Below, piece after piece: positions 10,286-18,078 of a DNA stretch of 64,000 nucleotides. How positions within the stretch are numbered: position 1 is the stretch's first letter; every line of letters begins with the position of its first letter. The notes below the pieces were generated by a model. That model saw only the letters and a list, made by a program, of their open reading frames with translations, was not told the origin of the DNA and ran no database searches. This DNA comes from Acinetobacter sp. ANC 4169 (GTDB lineage: Bacteria > Pseudomonadota > Gammaproteobacteria > Pseudomonadales > Moraxellaceae), in contig NZ_NEGE01000005.1 of NCBI RefSeq assembly GCF_002135355.1, positions 113,347 through 177,346 of the forward strand. Reading direction: 5' to 3'. The position numbers and the translations under genes are program-made.

Positions 10286-10765
10286 ATGGCGAAAGCAAGT
10301 ATTGTAGTTAAAAAAAATAACGGCGGCACGATTGCACTTAACAAACGTGCACGCCACGATTATTTTATTGAAGAAAAATTTGAAGCAGGGCTTTCTTTAC
10401 AAGGTTGGGAAGTCAAATCAATGCGTGCAGGTCGCATGACCATCGTAGAAAGCTATATTACCTTTAAAAATGGTGAGGCCTTCCTGTTTGGTGCGCAAGT
10501 TCAGCCTTTGCTGAGCGCATCCACACATGTCTTTCCTGAAGCAACACGTACCCGTAAACTATTGCTGAACCGCCGTGAAATTGAAAAGCTGATGGGTGCG
10601 ATTAACCAGAAAGGTTATTCATGTGTGCCATTGGCATGTTATTGGAAGGGTCCAAATGCCAAGCTGGAAATTGCCTTGGTGAAAGGTAAACAGTTACACG
10701 ACAAGCGTGCGACTGAAAAAGATCGGGACTGGCAGCGCGATAAGGCCCGCATTATGCATAAATAA
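10286..10765 (+). CDS. smpB: SsrA-binding protein SmpB
   Basis: Binds tmRNA and delivers it to stalled ribosomes during trans-translation. The 159-residue protein has the oligonucleotide-binding-fold start ([17 protein letters not shown], then LQGWEVKS.R) and the basic C-terminal tail [13 protein letters not shown] that inserts in the empty mRNA channel. No tmRNA gene was seen in this window. A strong terminator follows, after which the sequence turns into the accessory operon on the other strand. Confidence 0.98.
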   Translation: MAKASIVVKKNNGGTIALNKRARHDYFIEEKFEAGLSLQGWEVKSMRAGRMTIVESYITFKNGEAFLFGAQVQPLLSASTHVFPEATRTRKLLLNRREIEKLMGAINQKGYSCVPLACYWKGPNAKLEIALVKGKQLHDKRATEKDRDWQRDKARIMHK

Positions 10766-10797
10766 AAGAATGCTCGGATTCTTCCGAGCATTTTTAT
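10766..10797 (+). terminator. Terminator after smpB
   Basis: Stem ATGCTCGGA / TCCGAGCAT with loop TTCT, followed by TTTTTAT. It marks the boundary between core DNA and the accessory operon. Confidence 0.9.
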
Positions 10798-10812
10798 AGA
10801 AAAATAGAATCA

Positions 10813-11484
10813 CTATTCTTCGTTTTCAATACGTCCAAATTTTGTAATTGCTTTCTGAACAATTTCATTAAAGAATGGATGAACTTTTTCTAACTTATTT
10901 AAGGCATCTATAATTGGAGCTAGGGCATCTTCCAAACTATCATTTTCATAATTTTCAATAAAAACTACTGGGTCAATTCCTTCAATAATTAAATACCATG
11001 CCCCTTCTGTAGCATTATATTTAAAACCTAATTGCTCTATTTCTGGATGTATCTGATTTTTTTCATTTGCAAAAATTTTCCAGTCTTTTTTCGTACATTT
11101 TAGATAATTATCAATCCATGGATAAAAATTAAAAACCATATGATCTACATCATTCTTTAAAAAAGTACTTAACCACCACTCAGTACCATCACCACCAATT
11201 GCATCGCTTTCACATCCTAAAAAGTATCGAGCGTAAAAATATTGATGTTTAAATTCCGTCCCATCTTTCGCCCGCCAACTTTCCGGTGCAAACTGAGTAT
11301 TATTTTCTTCGTAAAAATTAAATACTCCACTCCATTGGTTGTCAACACCCTCTATATAATCACGTATTTTAGTATCAACAGCATTATGCAAATTTTCAGT
11401 AATTTCACCTTCTAATAATTTTTTTGCCTGTTCTAAGTATTGAATATTTTCAACAATTAAACATGCTGCCTGTTTGTTACTCAT
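10813..11484 (-). CDS. Accessory-operon protein B (unknown; related to protein A)
   Basis: A 223-residue soluble protein, acidic and rich in aromatics, with no family I can name. The ATG at 11484 is chosen over an upstream start because an excellent AAAGGGGGA ribosome site lies just in front of it. It resembles the protein at 12340-13065: both have an N-terminal helical part, a central segment around FAPESW or FAPSIW, and a C-terminal block with GFK...WYLxI, then a D-x-L-x-PI-x-DAL helix. Last gene of the WYL-nuclease operon, 19 bases after the nuclease stop. It may be a partner or substrate-recognition subunit of the nuclease (inference). Confidence 0.75.
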   Translation of the reverse strand: MSNKQAACLIVENIQYLEQAKKLLEGEITENLHNAVDTKIRDYIEGVDNQWSGVFNFYEENNTQFAPESWRAKDGTEFKHQYFYARYFLGCESDAIGGDGTEWWLSTFLKNDVDHMVFNFYPWIDNYLKCTKKDWKIFANEKNQIHPEIEQLGFKYNATEGAWYLIIEGIDPVVFIENYENDSLEDALAPIIDALNKLEKVHPFFNEIVQKAITKFGRIENEE

Positions 11485-11503
11485 GACTTTCCCCCTTTGA
11501 TAA

Positions 11504-12061
11504 TTATTTAAAACTTTTAATATGATCTGCAAACTGGCTTAATAGCCATATCCCACGATTATTCATATCTGCTGATTTTGTATGACTCTTAAATTGTTTC
11601 GCAACTATAGACCAAGAAAGACCAAATAATCCTTCGTTATTTTGATACCGCTGAGGTAGTTTTCCATCTTTTGTCAGATATACAATTAGCCATTGTCTAT
11701 TGCCAGCTTTTGCTCTTGCAATATCTATATATCGCTGCAACTGATTCTGCCCTTCCATAGCATTAATTTTTATTTCAATAAAAATTAAAAATTCCCGTGA
11801 ATCAATTTCAATATCGACCCGGCTTTCCTGACCACCCAGAGGGCAACATTCTTCTATTGTTTTATAATTTTCGGACTGAAATTTACTAAACGGCTCGGGA
11901 AGCAACTGCAAAAACTTTAATAAAATCGCATTTTTCTGCCCATGATCACCATAACAATCAAGAAACCATTTTAAAACCTTGCTATTTCGAACTTCATCTG
12001 TTTTTAAACTTGCAGTTTTCCAAACATTAAGCATCAAACCATTTGCTTTCGCTTTTCGCAT
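11504..12061 (-). CDS. PD-(D/E)XK nuclease family protein (start uncertain)
   Basis: A nuclease-fold protein with the full active-site pattern: D83 in RVDIEID, then E96 and K98 in FIEIKIN, followed by the QxQRY helix motif near residue 107. It starts LNVWK...DEVRNSKVLKWFLD, which resembles the N-terminus of PDDEXK_4-type proteins. The first ATG (12061) has only a poor ribosome site. The same frame stays open upstream for about 25 codons to a TGA at 12137-12139 and encodes a helical stretch (SERLSVFFESFQ) that looks like genuine family sequence. True translation may therefore begin at a non-ATG codon near 12121-12124 or by frameshift from the preceding gene. Probable DNA-cleaving effector of the operon. 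Confidence 0.85.
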   Translation of the reverse strand: MRKAKANGLMLNVWKTASLKTDEVRNSKVLKWFLDCYGDHGQKNAILLKFLQLLPEPFSKFQSENYKTIEECCPLGGQESRVDIEIDSREFLIFIEIKINAMEGQNQLQRYIDIARAKAGNRQWLIVYLTKDGKLPQRYQNNEGLFGLSWSIVAKQFKSHTKSADMNNRGIWLLSQFADHIKSFK

Positions 12062-12120
12062 TGGCTCTGTGGCAGGTTGAAAAGACTCAAAAAATACACT
12101 TAAGCGCTCCGAATCAACAA

Positions 12121-12306
12121 TCAGCTTTTTTCTGGTTCAAGTTCTGCAATGGATAAGTCGGCCCAAGATTTAAAAAATTGAGCTAACTGACCCGTAAAAT
12201 TAAGCTCTGATCCTGCATTACTTTCGCTCTCATTCAAGTTTTGCCATTGATGAAAAAATTCATAAAGCAGAGAAGATAAATTATCATCTGTATTTCCTAA
12301 ATTCAC
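12121..12306 (-). CDS. Small accessory-operon protein (61 aa, unknown)
   Basis: A 61-residue acidic protein with a GTG start at 12306 preceded by a strong AAGGGGG ribosome site, which argues that it is really translated. It has two short helical stretches (LSSLLYEFFHQWQNL and LAQFFKSWADL). The stop TGA (12123-12121) overlaps the open nuclease frame, and an A6-G run lies just before it. It could be a small partner protein, or the N-terminal part of a nuclease fused by -1 frameshifting. Confidence 0.65.
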   Translation of the reverse strand: MNLGNTDDNLSSLLYEFFHQWQNLNESESNAGSELNFTGQLAQFFKSWADLSIAELEPEKS

Positions 12307-12339
12307 TTACATCCCCCTTAGTTATGTCTCATTTTTAAA

Positions 12340-13065
12340 TTATTTATATAATTTTGCTTGTTTTTGAATTAAATCAAATATATCTAAAACAGGATATATT
12401 GTTTTCAAAGCATCCCTTATAGGATCGAGTGACTGATCAAAATATTTTCTATCAAAATCACTAGCCACTTGGCAGCCATCTAAGACAGGAATAGGTAAAT
12501 ACCAAAAGCTTCCCATTTCCGACAATTTAAAACCGTGATATGCCAACTCATTATACTGTTGGATTAACTGATTTCTTCGCTTACCCCAATTACTTAATAC
12601 TGAATAGTGCGTTTCTTTATCTCCAATATTTTTGATCATGCTTTTATTTAAATGAAATTGAATACTAACAAAGCCATTCGCATGATTAAAAAAATTAACT
12701 GTTGGCAAACGATTTCCGTTATTTGCAAAATCATCATCTATAGAAATTGCTCTTTCATTGTGATTTTGTATAGTCAACTTAAAATACGCATAACATTGCT
12801 CGATATTCAAATGTGAACTATCTGTTTGATTAATATTCCATATAGATGGTGCAAACCAAATTTCTTTATATTCAAAATTTGCACATACATCCCATCTTAC
12901 AGTTTGCCATCTCAAATCAGGAGTTAGCTCACTTTGACTGTTTCGGATTAGTTGTTCAATAGCCTGATAAAGTTCTTCACTTAACACATCTTCAATCAAA
13001 TTGCATGTTTTTACTAAAAGCGGTAAATGCTCTAAAGCTCTATGTACACTCATATTTTTACGCAT
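12340..13065 (-). CDS. Accessory-operon protein A (unknown; related to protein B)
   Basis: A 241-residue soluble protein without signal or membrane segment. The ribosome site AGGAA overlaps the stop region of the WYL regulator gene (12-base gap), so the two are co-transcribed. It shares with protein B a central FAP.xW motif and the C-terminal GFK...WYLPI...LDPIRDAL pattern, suggesting ancient duplication. No catalytic motif was recognised. Its base composition is clearly more AT-rich than smpB or the flavodoxin-like gene on either side. Confidence 0.72.
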   Translation of the reverse strand: MRKNMSVHRALEHLPLLVKTCNLIEDVLSEELYQAIEQLIRNSQSELTPDLRWQTVRWDVCANFEYKEIWFAPSIWNINQTDSSHLNIEQCYAYFKLTIQNHNERAISIDDDFANNGNRLPTVNFFNHANGFVSIQFHLNKSMIKNIGDKETHYSVLSNWGKRRNQLIQQYNELAYHGFKLSEMGSFWYLPIPVLDGCQVASDFDRKYFDQSLDPIRDALKTIYPVLDIFDLIQKQAKLYK

Positions 13066-13076
13066 TTTTATAATTC

Positions 13077-14153
13077 CTAAGAATTAAATTCATTGAAAAT
13101 TTGGTATTTTTCACCTGCTTTTGTTATACGGCATTGAATTTCTTCGAATAAGCAATCTGGCGCTACAATTTGTAAATATTCAGCCTTCTCAGTTAACCAA
13201 TTCATACGGCTATTTGTAAGCATACAAGATGCCCGTAGTTCATAATATCCTTCGTCGATTTTTTTAATCGTTTGAAAATCTCCAATCGGATTGCTTGTTA
13301 ACTCATCCAACAATTCCTCTTCAAAAACAAAAAAAACATCCAGCTTTTCTCGATTAAAAAATGCGTACTCAAATTCTCTATTTTCAACCAAATCTTCTAA
13401 ATCATAAGCCTCAACATCAATTGTAATTTTCTCTGGAATAATCTTAAGTTCTTCAAAATGAAGGATATTAAAAGTTCTTAATATACTTTTATTTGCTATT
13501 ATTTTACTTGCAATCAAGTAAGGCTTTTGCCCATATTGGATAACACCTTGAGGCTTTAAAAGATAACTTGTGATGTTCTGTGTACCTTCTTTACGATATT
13601 TTCCTTGAAGCCAAACATTTCCATTTAATAGGGCTTTATAAATGAGCTTTTGAATTTCGGCATGATGTTGTGTTTTTTGAATTTGTGCATACCCGTCAGG
13701 TACAAATCGAAATCTATAATTCCAATCCTTAAGTTTAGTGTTGGATTGAAGCTGTAATTCTGCGGATCTAAAAAATCCTTCTACTTTAGAATAAATTTCA
13801 TCAGGTAGATGTTGATTTAAATATTCATTCGCCATAACCAATACAAGCGCTAATTCTGCACTCAATGCCTCCATCCAAGCATCCTGACTTAATTGGTATT
13901 TCCTTGGTTTATTACCTTTTCCTTCGATAGATGTTAATTCACCGGAAATAAGAAGTTCTGGCAATAATTCTAAATCCCTTCGAATAGCTTTTATTAAAGA
14001 CTGTTCATCAATGCATTCTGAATAATTACTTCGGACACTTTCTTTTAATTCTACTATTGATATTGGAGATTTAGGTGAACGAGGCAAGGCCTTATATAAA
14101 GTCAATAACCTCCTGATCAAGTTGGCTTGTGTATTGTTCATTATGCTATCCAT
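13077..14153 (-). CDS. WYL-domain transcriptional regulator
   Basis: A 358-residue regulator: winged-helix DNA-binding part at about residues 10-95, a WYL domain at about 160-240 (core LLKPQGVIQYGQKPYLIA, with the WYL tripeptide here PYL), and a C-terminal extension. This is the layout of the BrxR/CapW-type repressors that control phage-defence operons and sense ligands through the WYL fold. It is the first gene of the five-gene operon. A near-perfect dyad lies just upstream, so it probably represses its own operon. The start may be the ATG at 14153 or 14141; an upstream TTG is less likely. Confidence 0.85.
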   Translation of the reverse strand: MDSIMNNTQANLIRRLLTLYKALPRSPKSPISIVELKESVRSNYSECIDEQSLIKAIRRDLELLPELLISGELTSIEGKGNKPRKYQLSQDAWMEALSAELALVLVMANEYLNQHLPDEIYSKVEGFFRSAELQLQSNTKLKDWNYRFRFVPDGYAQIQKTQHHAEIQKLIYKALLNGNVWLQGKYRKEGTQNITSYLLKPQGVIQYGQKPYLIASKIIANKSILRTFNILHFEELKIIPEKITIDVEAYDLEDLVENREFEYAFFNREKLDVFFVFEEELLDELTSNPIGDFQTIKKIDEGYYELRASCMLTNSRMNWLTEKAEYLQIVAPDCLFEEIQCRITKAGEKYQIFNEFNS

Positions 14154-14184
14154 ATTCTTTATCAATATGTATCAGCATATCAAG

Positions 14185-14211
14185 TTTGCTGGACAATTGA
14201 TGTCCAACAAA
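14185..14211. promoter_or_regulatory. 27-bp dyad, putative operator of the WYL regulator
   Basis: Arms TTTGcTGGACA and TGTCCAaCAAA flank an ATTGA centre; 10 of 11 positions are complementary. It lies about 32 bases before the WYL gene start and covers a TTG-type -35 on the minus strand, the position expected for an autorepressor site. Confidence 0.65.
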
Positions 14212-14339
14212 AATATTTTAAATAACAATTTAAGCGAAAGTTTTTCTTGATTGCTTAACTGCTTTTAATGAACATTATTTCAATTTATATGAATTTTATG
14301 CTGATCTAGTACCAAATTGAGTTAGCGAGTAGCCTTAAA

Positions 14340-14891
14340 TTATTTCAGTCTATTCAACAACAAGGCAATGTATTCACCAAACCAGATTGCCGTATCCAGG
14401 TCGCCTTGTGGAGGAGTCACTTCAACCGGTGCATTATCGGACTGGGTCATGAGTCCCAAAAAGCCCGACATTCGGTTTAGATCCTGCGAACCACGTCCAG
14501 TCGGCATCAACGGTAAACCTGTCCACAACATGCCATGCTGCATGGCAAACAGGTTTATCTGTTGTAATACTGCCAGCTTATCTCCGCTTAAACCGCCACC
14601 ATTGGTAAAACCGGCCGCGATCTTGCCTTGCCAGGTGCGTGCCAACCAGCGTTTAGAAGATTGCTCCATAAACTGTTTCAAGCCAGAGGTAATGCTGCCC
14701 ATATAGGTAGGACAACCCAACATGATCGCATCGGCCTGATCCAGCACATCCCAATCCACCTGTTCAATGTTCATGCAGTGCACATGAATACCCGCTTGCT
14801 TGGCACCTTGTGTAATAAAAGAAGCAACCTTTGCGGTATGTCCATATGGGCTGTGATAAACGATGGCAAGAGATTTAGAAGATAAAGGCAT
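14340..14891 (-). CDS. Flavodoxin-like NAD(P)H oxidoreductase
   Basis: A 183-residue flavodoxin-fold protein of the WrbA/NADPH-dependent FMN reductase type. The FMN phosphate loop is read in YHSPYGHT near residues 12-19, and the second FMN loop in LGCPTYMGSIT near residue 58. A GxGSxDLNRMSGFLGLMTQSD tail is typical of flavodoxin-family oxidoreductases common in Acinetobacter. Cytoplasmic; probably reduces quinones or flavins. It lies 40 bases downstream of pgeF on the same strand and may be co-transcribed with it. Confidence 0.85.
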   Translation of the reverse strand: MPLSSKSLAIVYHSPYGHTAKVASFITQGAKQAGIHVHCMNIEQVDWDVLDQADAIMLGCPTYMGSITSGLKQFMEQSSKRWLARTWQGKIAAGFTNGGGLSGDKLAVLQQINLFAMQHGMLWTGLPLMPTGRGSQDLNRMSGFLGLMTQSDNAPVEVTPPQGDLDTAIWFGEYIALLLNRLK

Positions 14892-14930
14892 ATCAATAAA
14901 AACAATAAATTTTAATCAAGTTTAACAGTT

Positions 14931-15671
14931 TCAAGCCATAAACACGAATGTCGCCATGCGTCCTGTTTTGGCTTCACGGCGATAGGAAAAATATTCGTCT
15001 GCCTGCTGATAGCTGCATTGATCGCCTCCCAGCACAAGCCCAACACCGTGTTGCTTTAAGATAAACCGTGCAATGGCGTATAAGTCTGCATAAAACTTGC
15101 CCGCTTTTTCACCGGCTTTAAAAGCACTGTCCAGTTCAGGATATTTGGAGCAAAAAGCCGTTTTAACTTCTTCTCCAATCTCAAAACAAGGCTGACTGAT
15201 CGCAGCGCCTAACCATGCCCACGTCGGCTGAGTTTGCATGGCCGCAATAGTATTTTCAACTATACCACCCGCCAGACCACGCCAGCCGGCATGCAGATTC
15301 GCGATTTCCGTGCCATCTGCATTGCCAAGCACGACAGGCAAACAGTCGGCCGTCATCATCATTAAAGCATGTGCTTTACGCTGTGTGACCAGACCATCCC
15401 CTTCCAAAGCCAGAAATGGAATATCGTCATTGATGCTATGGCAGATGGTACTGTGCGTTTGCGTCATCCAGGTGACTTTATCGACCCCAAACTCGGCAAA
15501 CTGTTGCAACAATGCCATACGGTGCTGTTGTACACGTTTTGCATCATCATGGACATGCAATGCCAGGTTAAATCCTGCAAGTTCAGGTTGAGCTGAGACC
15601 AGCGTTTTTTCATGATGCACGCGGGTCTGCCCAACATATACACCTTGTGGAAGCCCTTGAACAAATTGCAT
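14931..15671 (-). CDS. pgeF: Multicopper-oxidase-fold purine nucleoside phosphorylase (PgeF/YfiH)
   Basis: A 246-residue member of the laccase-domain (DUF152/LACC1) family. Family members show purine nucleoside phosphorylase or deaminase activity, and Escherichia coli YfiH/PgeF also edits misincorporated peptidoglycan precursors. The metal/active-site signatures are visible: QTHS, ADCLPV and LHAGWRG. I chose the start at 15671 because AAGGAA lies seven bases upstream; the longer frame has no ribosome site. It follows rluD directly, as in many gammaproteobacteria. Confidence 0.92.
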   Translation of the reverse strand: MQFVQGLPQGVYVGQTRVHHEKTLVSAQPELAGFNLALHVHDDAKRVQQHRMALLQQFAEFGVDKVTWMTQTHSTICHSINDDIPFLALEGDGLVTQRKAHALMMMTADCLPVVLGNADGTEIANLHAGWRGLAGGIVENTIAAMQTQPTWAWLGAAISQPCFEIGEEVKTAFCSKYPELDSAFKAGEKAGKFYADLYAIARFILKQHGVGLVLGGDQCSYQQADEYFSYRREAKTGRMATFVFMA

Positions 15672-15722
15672 GTCTATTTCCTTGTGCTTTTCCCTATGAT
15701 TCATACCCAGCCTTAAAACAGC

Positions 15723-16775
15723 TTAGTAGGCTTTATTTTCACTGCGCAATACCTCAACCAGTTGCGCGAAGTCATCTGACCATGGTGCTTCAAACATCAT
15801 TTCTTCACCGCTACGTGGGTGAATCAGCCCAAGTTTTGCTGCATGCAAGGCCTGACGTCTAAAGTTACGTAAAGTATCACCTAGCAATTCTGAAGCACCT
15901 GCCGGTACACGAACACGATTCATATAAACCTGATCGCCGACCAGACCAAAGCCCAGATAACTAAAATGCACACGAATCTGATGGGTACGACCGGTTTCCA
16001 GTCGCGCCTGCACACGGGTGAAATGCTGGAAACGCTCTTTGACGTTGTAATGGGTAACCGCATCTCGACCACCGGGCAATACTGCCATTTTCACGCGATC
16101 TACCGGATGGCGTTTGATTGGCTCATCAATGGTACCGCCAGCAATGATATTGCCGTAAACAATCAGGTCATAAACCCGGTAAACTGATTTCTTCGCCAAT
16201 TGCTTACTTAAAGAAAATTGCGCTTCCAGATTTTTTGCTACTACCAGCAAACCGCTGGTGTCTTTATCAATACGGTGTACCAAACCTGCGCGGGACAATT
16301 CGGCAGATTTTGGATAATGATAAAGCAAGGCATTGACCAAGGTACCCGAGCTGTTTCCAGCCCCCGGATGAACCACCATGCCGACCGGTTTGTTAATGAC
16401 AATAATATCGTCATCTTCATACACCACATTTAAGGGAATATTTTCCGGCTGGCTTGTGGTTTGAACTTCCAGCTCTACATCGAGCGTTAACAGCTCATTG
16501 CCTTCACATTTATACTTGGGTTTAACGGTGTTACCATTTACCAACAAATGACCATCTTTCAGCCACTGCTTTAATTTTTCACGGGAAAAATCATTCCAGA
16601 TTAACGCTGCAACCTGATCGATACGTTGCCCCAAATAGCTTTCATCCAATTGAAATTGCAACGATAAACGTGTTGCAGTTGAGTCTGAAGTATGGTTATC
16701 TGCATCCTCAGAATCTTCAAGTAAATTGAAATCAGTTTCAGGGACATTAGAATTAGAAGATTGTGCTTGACTCAT
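15723..16775 (-). CDS. rluD: 23S rRNA pseudouridine synthase RluD
   Basis: Makes pseudouridines in helix 69 of 23S rRNA, important for subunit assembly. The order is an acidic disordered head (1-40), an S4 RNA-binding domain (about 45-110) and the RluA-type catalytic domain, with the active-site Asp in HRIDKDTSG (D170) and a C-terminal RTHQIRVH block. At 350 residues it is slightly longer than Escherichia coli RluD because of the acidic head. Divergent from bamD, an arrangement conserved in many proteobacteria. Confidence 0.95.
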   Translation of the reverse strand: MSQAQSSNSNVPETDFNLLEDSEDADNHTSDSTATRLSLQFQLDESYLGQRIDQVAALIWNDFSREKLKQWLKDGHLLVNGNTVKPKYKCEGNELLTLDVELEVQTTSQPENIPLNVVYEDDDIIVINKPVGMVVHPGAGNSSGTLVNALLYHYPKSAELSRAGLVHRIDKDTSGLLVVAKNLEAQFSLSKQLAKKSVYRVYDLIVYGNIIAGGTIDEPIKRHPVDRVKMAVLPGGRDAVTHYNVKERFQHFTRVQARLETGRTHQIRVHFSYLGFGLVGDQVYMNRVRVPAGASELLGDTLRNFRRQALHAAKLGLIHPRSGEEMMFEAPWSDDFAQLVEVLRSENKAY

Positions 16776-16846
16776 TTGCTCATTCAGACAAAAGTGGTTT
16801 AATAGTGCAATTGTAGCTCATTGCCCGTATTAACAGAGGAATTTTT

Positions 16847-17878
16847 ATGTCGTTACCACGTTATAAAATGACAATGCTTGCTTTATCTTTAGGCGTTGCG
16901 TCGGCAATAGTGGGCTGTAGCAGTAATCCAAAGAAAGATGTGGTGGACACAGGACCGCAGTCTAGCGAGCAAGTTTATATTCAAAAAGCTGAAAAAGCCC
17001 TTGAACGTGGTCAATATACTGACGCGGCCAAACATTTAGAAGCCATAGACACCTATTACCCTACAGGTGACTATGCGCAACAAGCACAATTAGAATTGTT
17101 GTACGTTAAATTTCAACAAAAAGATTATGAAGGTGCAATTGCCCTTGCCGACCGTTTCATTCGTTTAAATCCGCAACATCCAAATGTGGACTATGCCTAC
17201 TATGTTCGTGGCGTGGCGAATATGGAACAGAACTATGATGGTTTATTGCGTTATACCTCATTAAAGCAGGCACATCGCGATGTCAGCTATTTAAAAGTGG
17301 CTTATCAGAACTTTGTCGATTTCATTCGCCGCTACCCTTCCAGCACCTATGCGGTAGATGCAGCACAGCGTATGAAGTTTATTGGTAACGAGCTGGCTGA
17401 AAGTGAAATGAATGCAGCACGTTTTAATATTAAACGTAAAGCATGGCTAGCGGCTATTGAACGCTCACAATGGGTAGTCGAACACTATCCACAAACCCCT
17501 CAAGTTCCTGAAGCTTTAGCGACCATGGCTTATGGCTATGACAAGTTAGGCGATACGCAAACTTCACAGCAATACATTGAAGTGTTAAAGCTGAATTATC
17601 CTCATCTGGTTAAAGCAGATGGTAGCGTGAATATGCGTGCCGCGCATGGTGAAGGTAGCTGGTTTAACCGCGCTACTTTAGGTATTTTTGGTCGTGAAGC
17701 GCAAAGCTCTACCGAGGCAGAACAACAGCAAATTTCAGAACAGTCTGAAAAGCGCAGTCTCACCAATCGTTTAAGTTTTGGCTTGCTGGATCGTCCTAAA
17801 ACTGAAAGCAGCATTCCTCCTGCACCAGAACAACAGCCTCAACCAGAAACACCGACAGAAGCACCAGCCTCAGAATAA
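16847..17878 (+). CDS. bamD: Outer membrane assembly factor BamD
   Basis: Essential lipoprotein of the BAM complex that inserts beta-barrel proteins in the outer membrane. The signal peptide ends in the lipobox VGC, with lipidated C24. TPR-type repeats follow (EKALERGQYTDAAKHLEAI, then ELLYVKFQQKDYEGAIALADRFI). The 343-residue protein carries a Pro/Gln/Glu-rich disordered tail beyond about residue 275 not present in Escherichia coli BamD (245 residues). A clear AGAGGAA ribosome site precedes the ATG. Confidence 0.95.
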   Translation: MSLPRYKMTMLALSLGVASAIVGCSSNPKKDVVDTGPQSSEQVYIQKAEKALERGQYTDAAKHLEAIDTYYPTGDYAQQAQLELLYVKFQQKDYEGAIALADRFIRLNPQHPNVDYAYYVRGVANMEQNYDGLLRYTSLKQAHRDVSYLKVAYQNFVDFIRRYPSSTYAVDAAQRMKFIGNELAESEMNAARFNIKRKAWLAAIERSQWVVEHYPQTPQVPEALATMAYGYDKLGDTQTSQQYIEVLKLNYPHLVKADGSVNMRAAHGEGSWFNRATLGIFGREAQSSTEAEQQQISEQSEKRSLTNRLSFGLLDRPKTESSIPPAPEQQPQPETPTEAPASE

Positions 17879-17904
17879 GCTCGGCTTATTGTTCGCATTT
17901 TCAT

Positions 17905-17937
17905 GAAGGGCAAGTTATCATACTTGCCCTTTTGTTA
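17905..17937 (+). terminator. Terminator after bamD
   Basis: Stem AGGGCAAGT / ACTTGCCCT with a 6-nt loop, followed by TTTTGTTATTT. Confidence 0.88.
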
Positions 17938-18023
17938 TTTCAATGCATCATATTGATCATTTTGGGCAAAAGGTATACAAATTAACTTTTAACCGAATCA
18001 CACAATTTTAACTTGCGTAAATT

Positions 18024-18042
18024 CTGACAGCTTATCTGTCAG
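18024..18042. promoter_or_regulatory. Short perfect inverted repeat upstream of dnaG
   Basis: CTGACAG and CTGTCAG arms are separated by CTTAT, 36 bases before the dnaG start. It has no T-run, so it is not a terminator; it could be an operator or a leader hairpin. Confidence 0.4.
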
Positions 18043-18078
18043 TCATTTATAGATAGATCACAACCCGATTGCATACCT

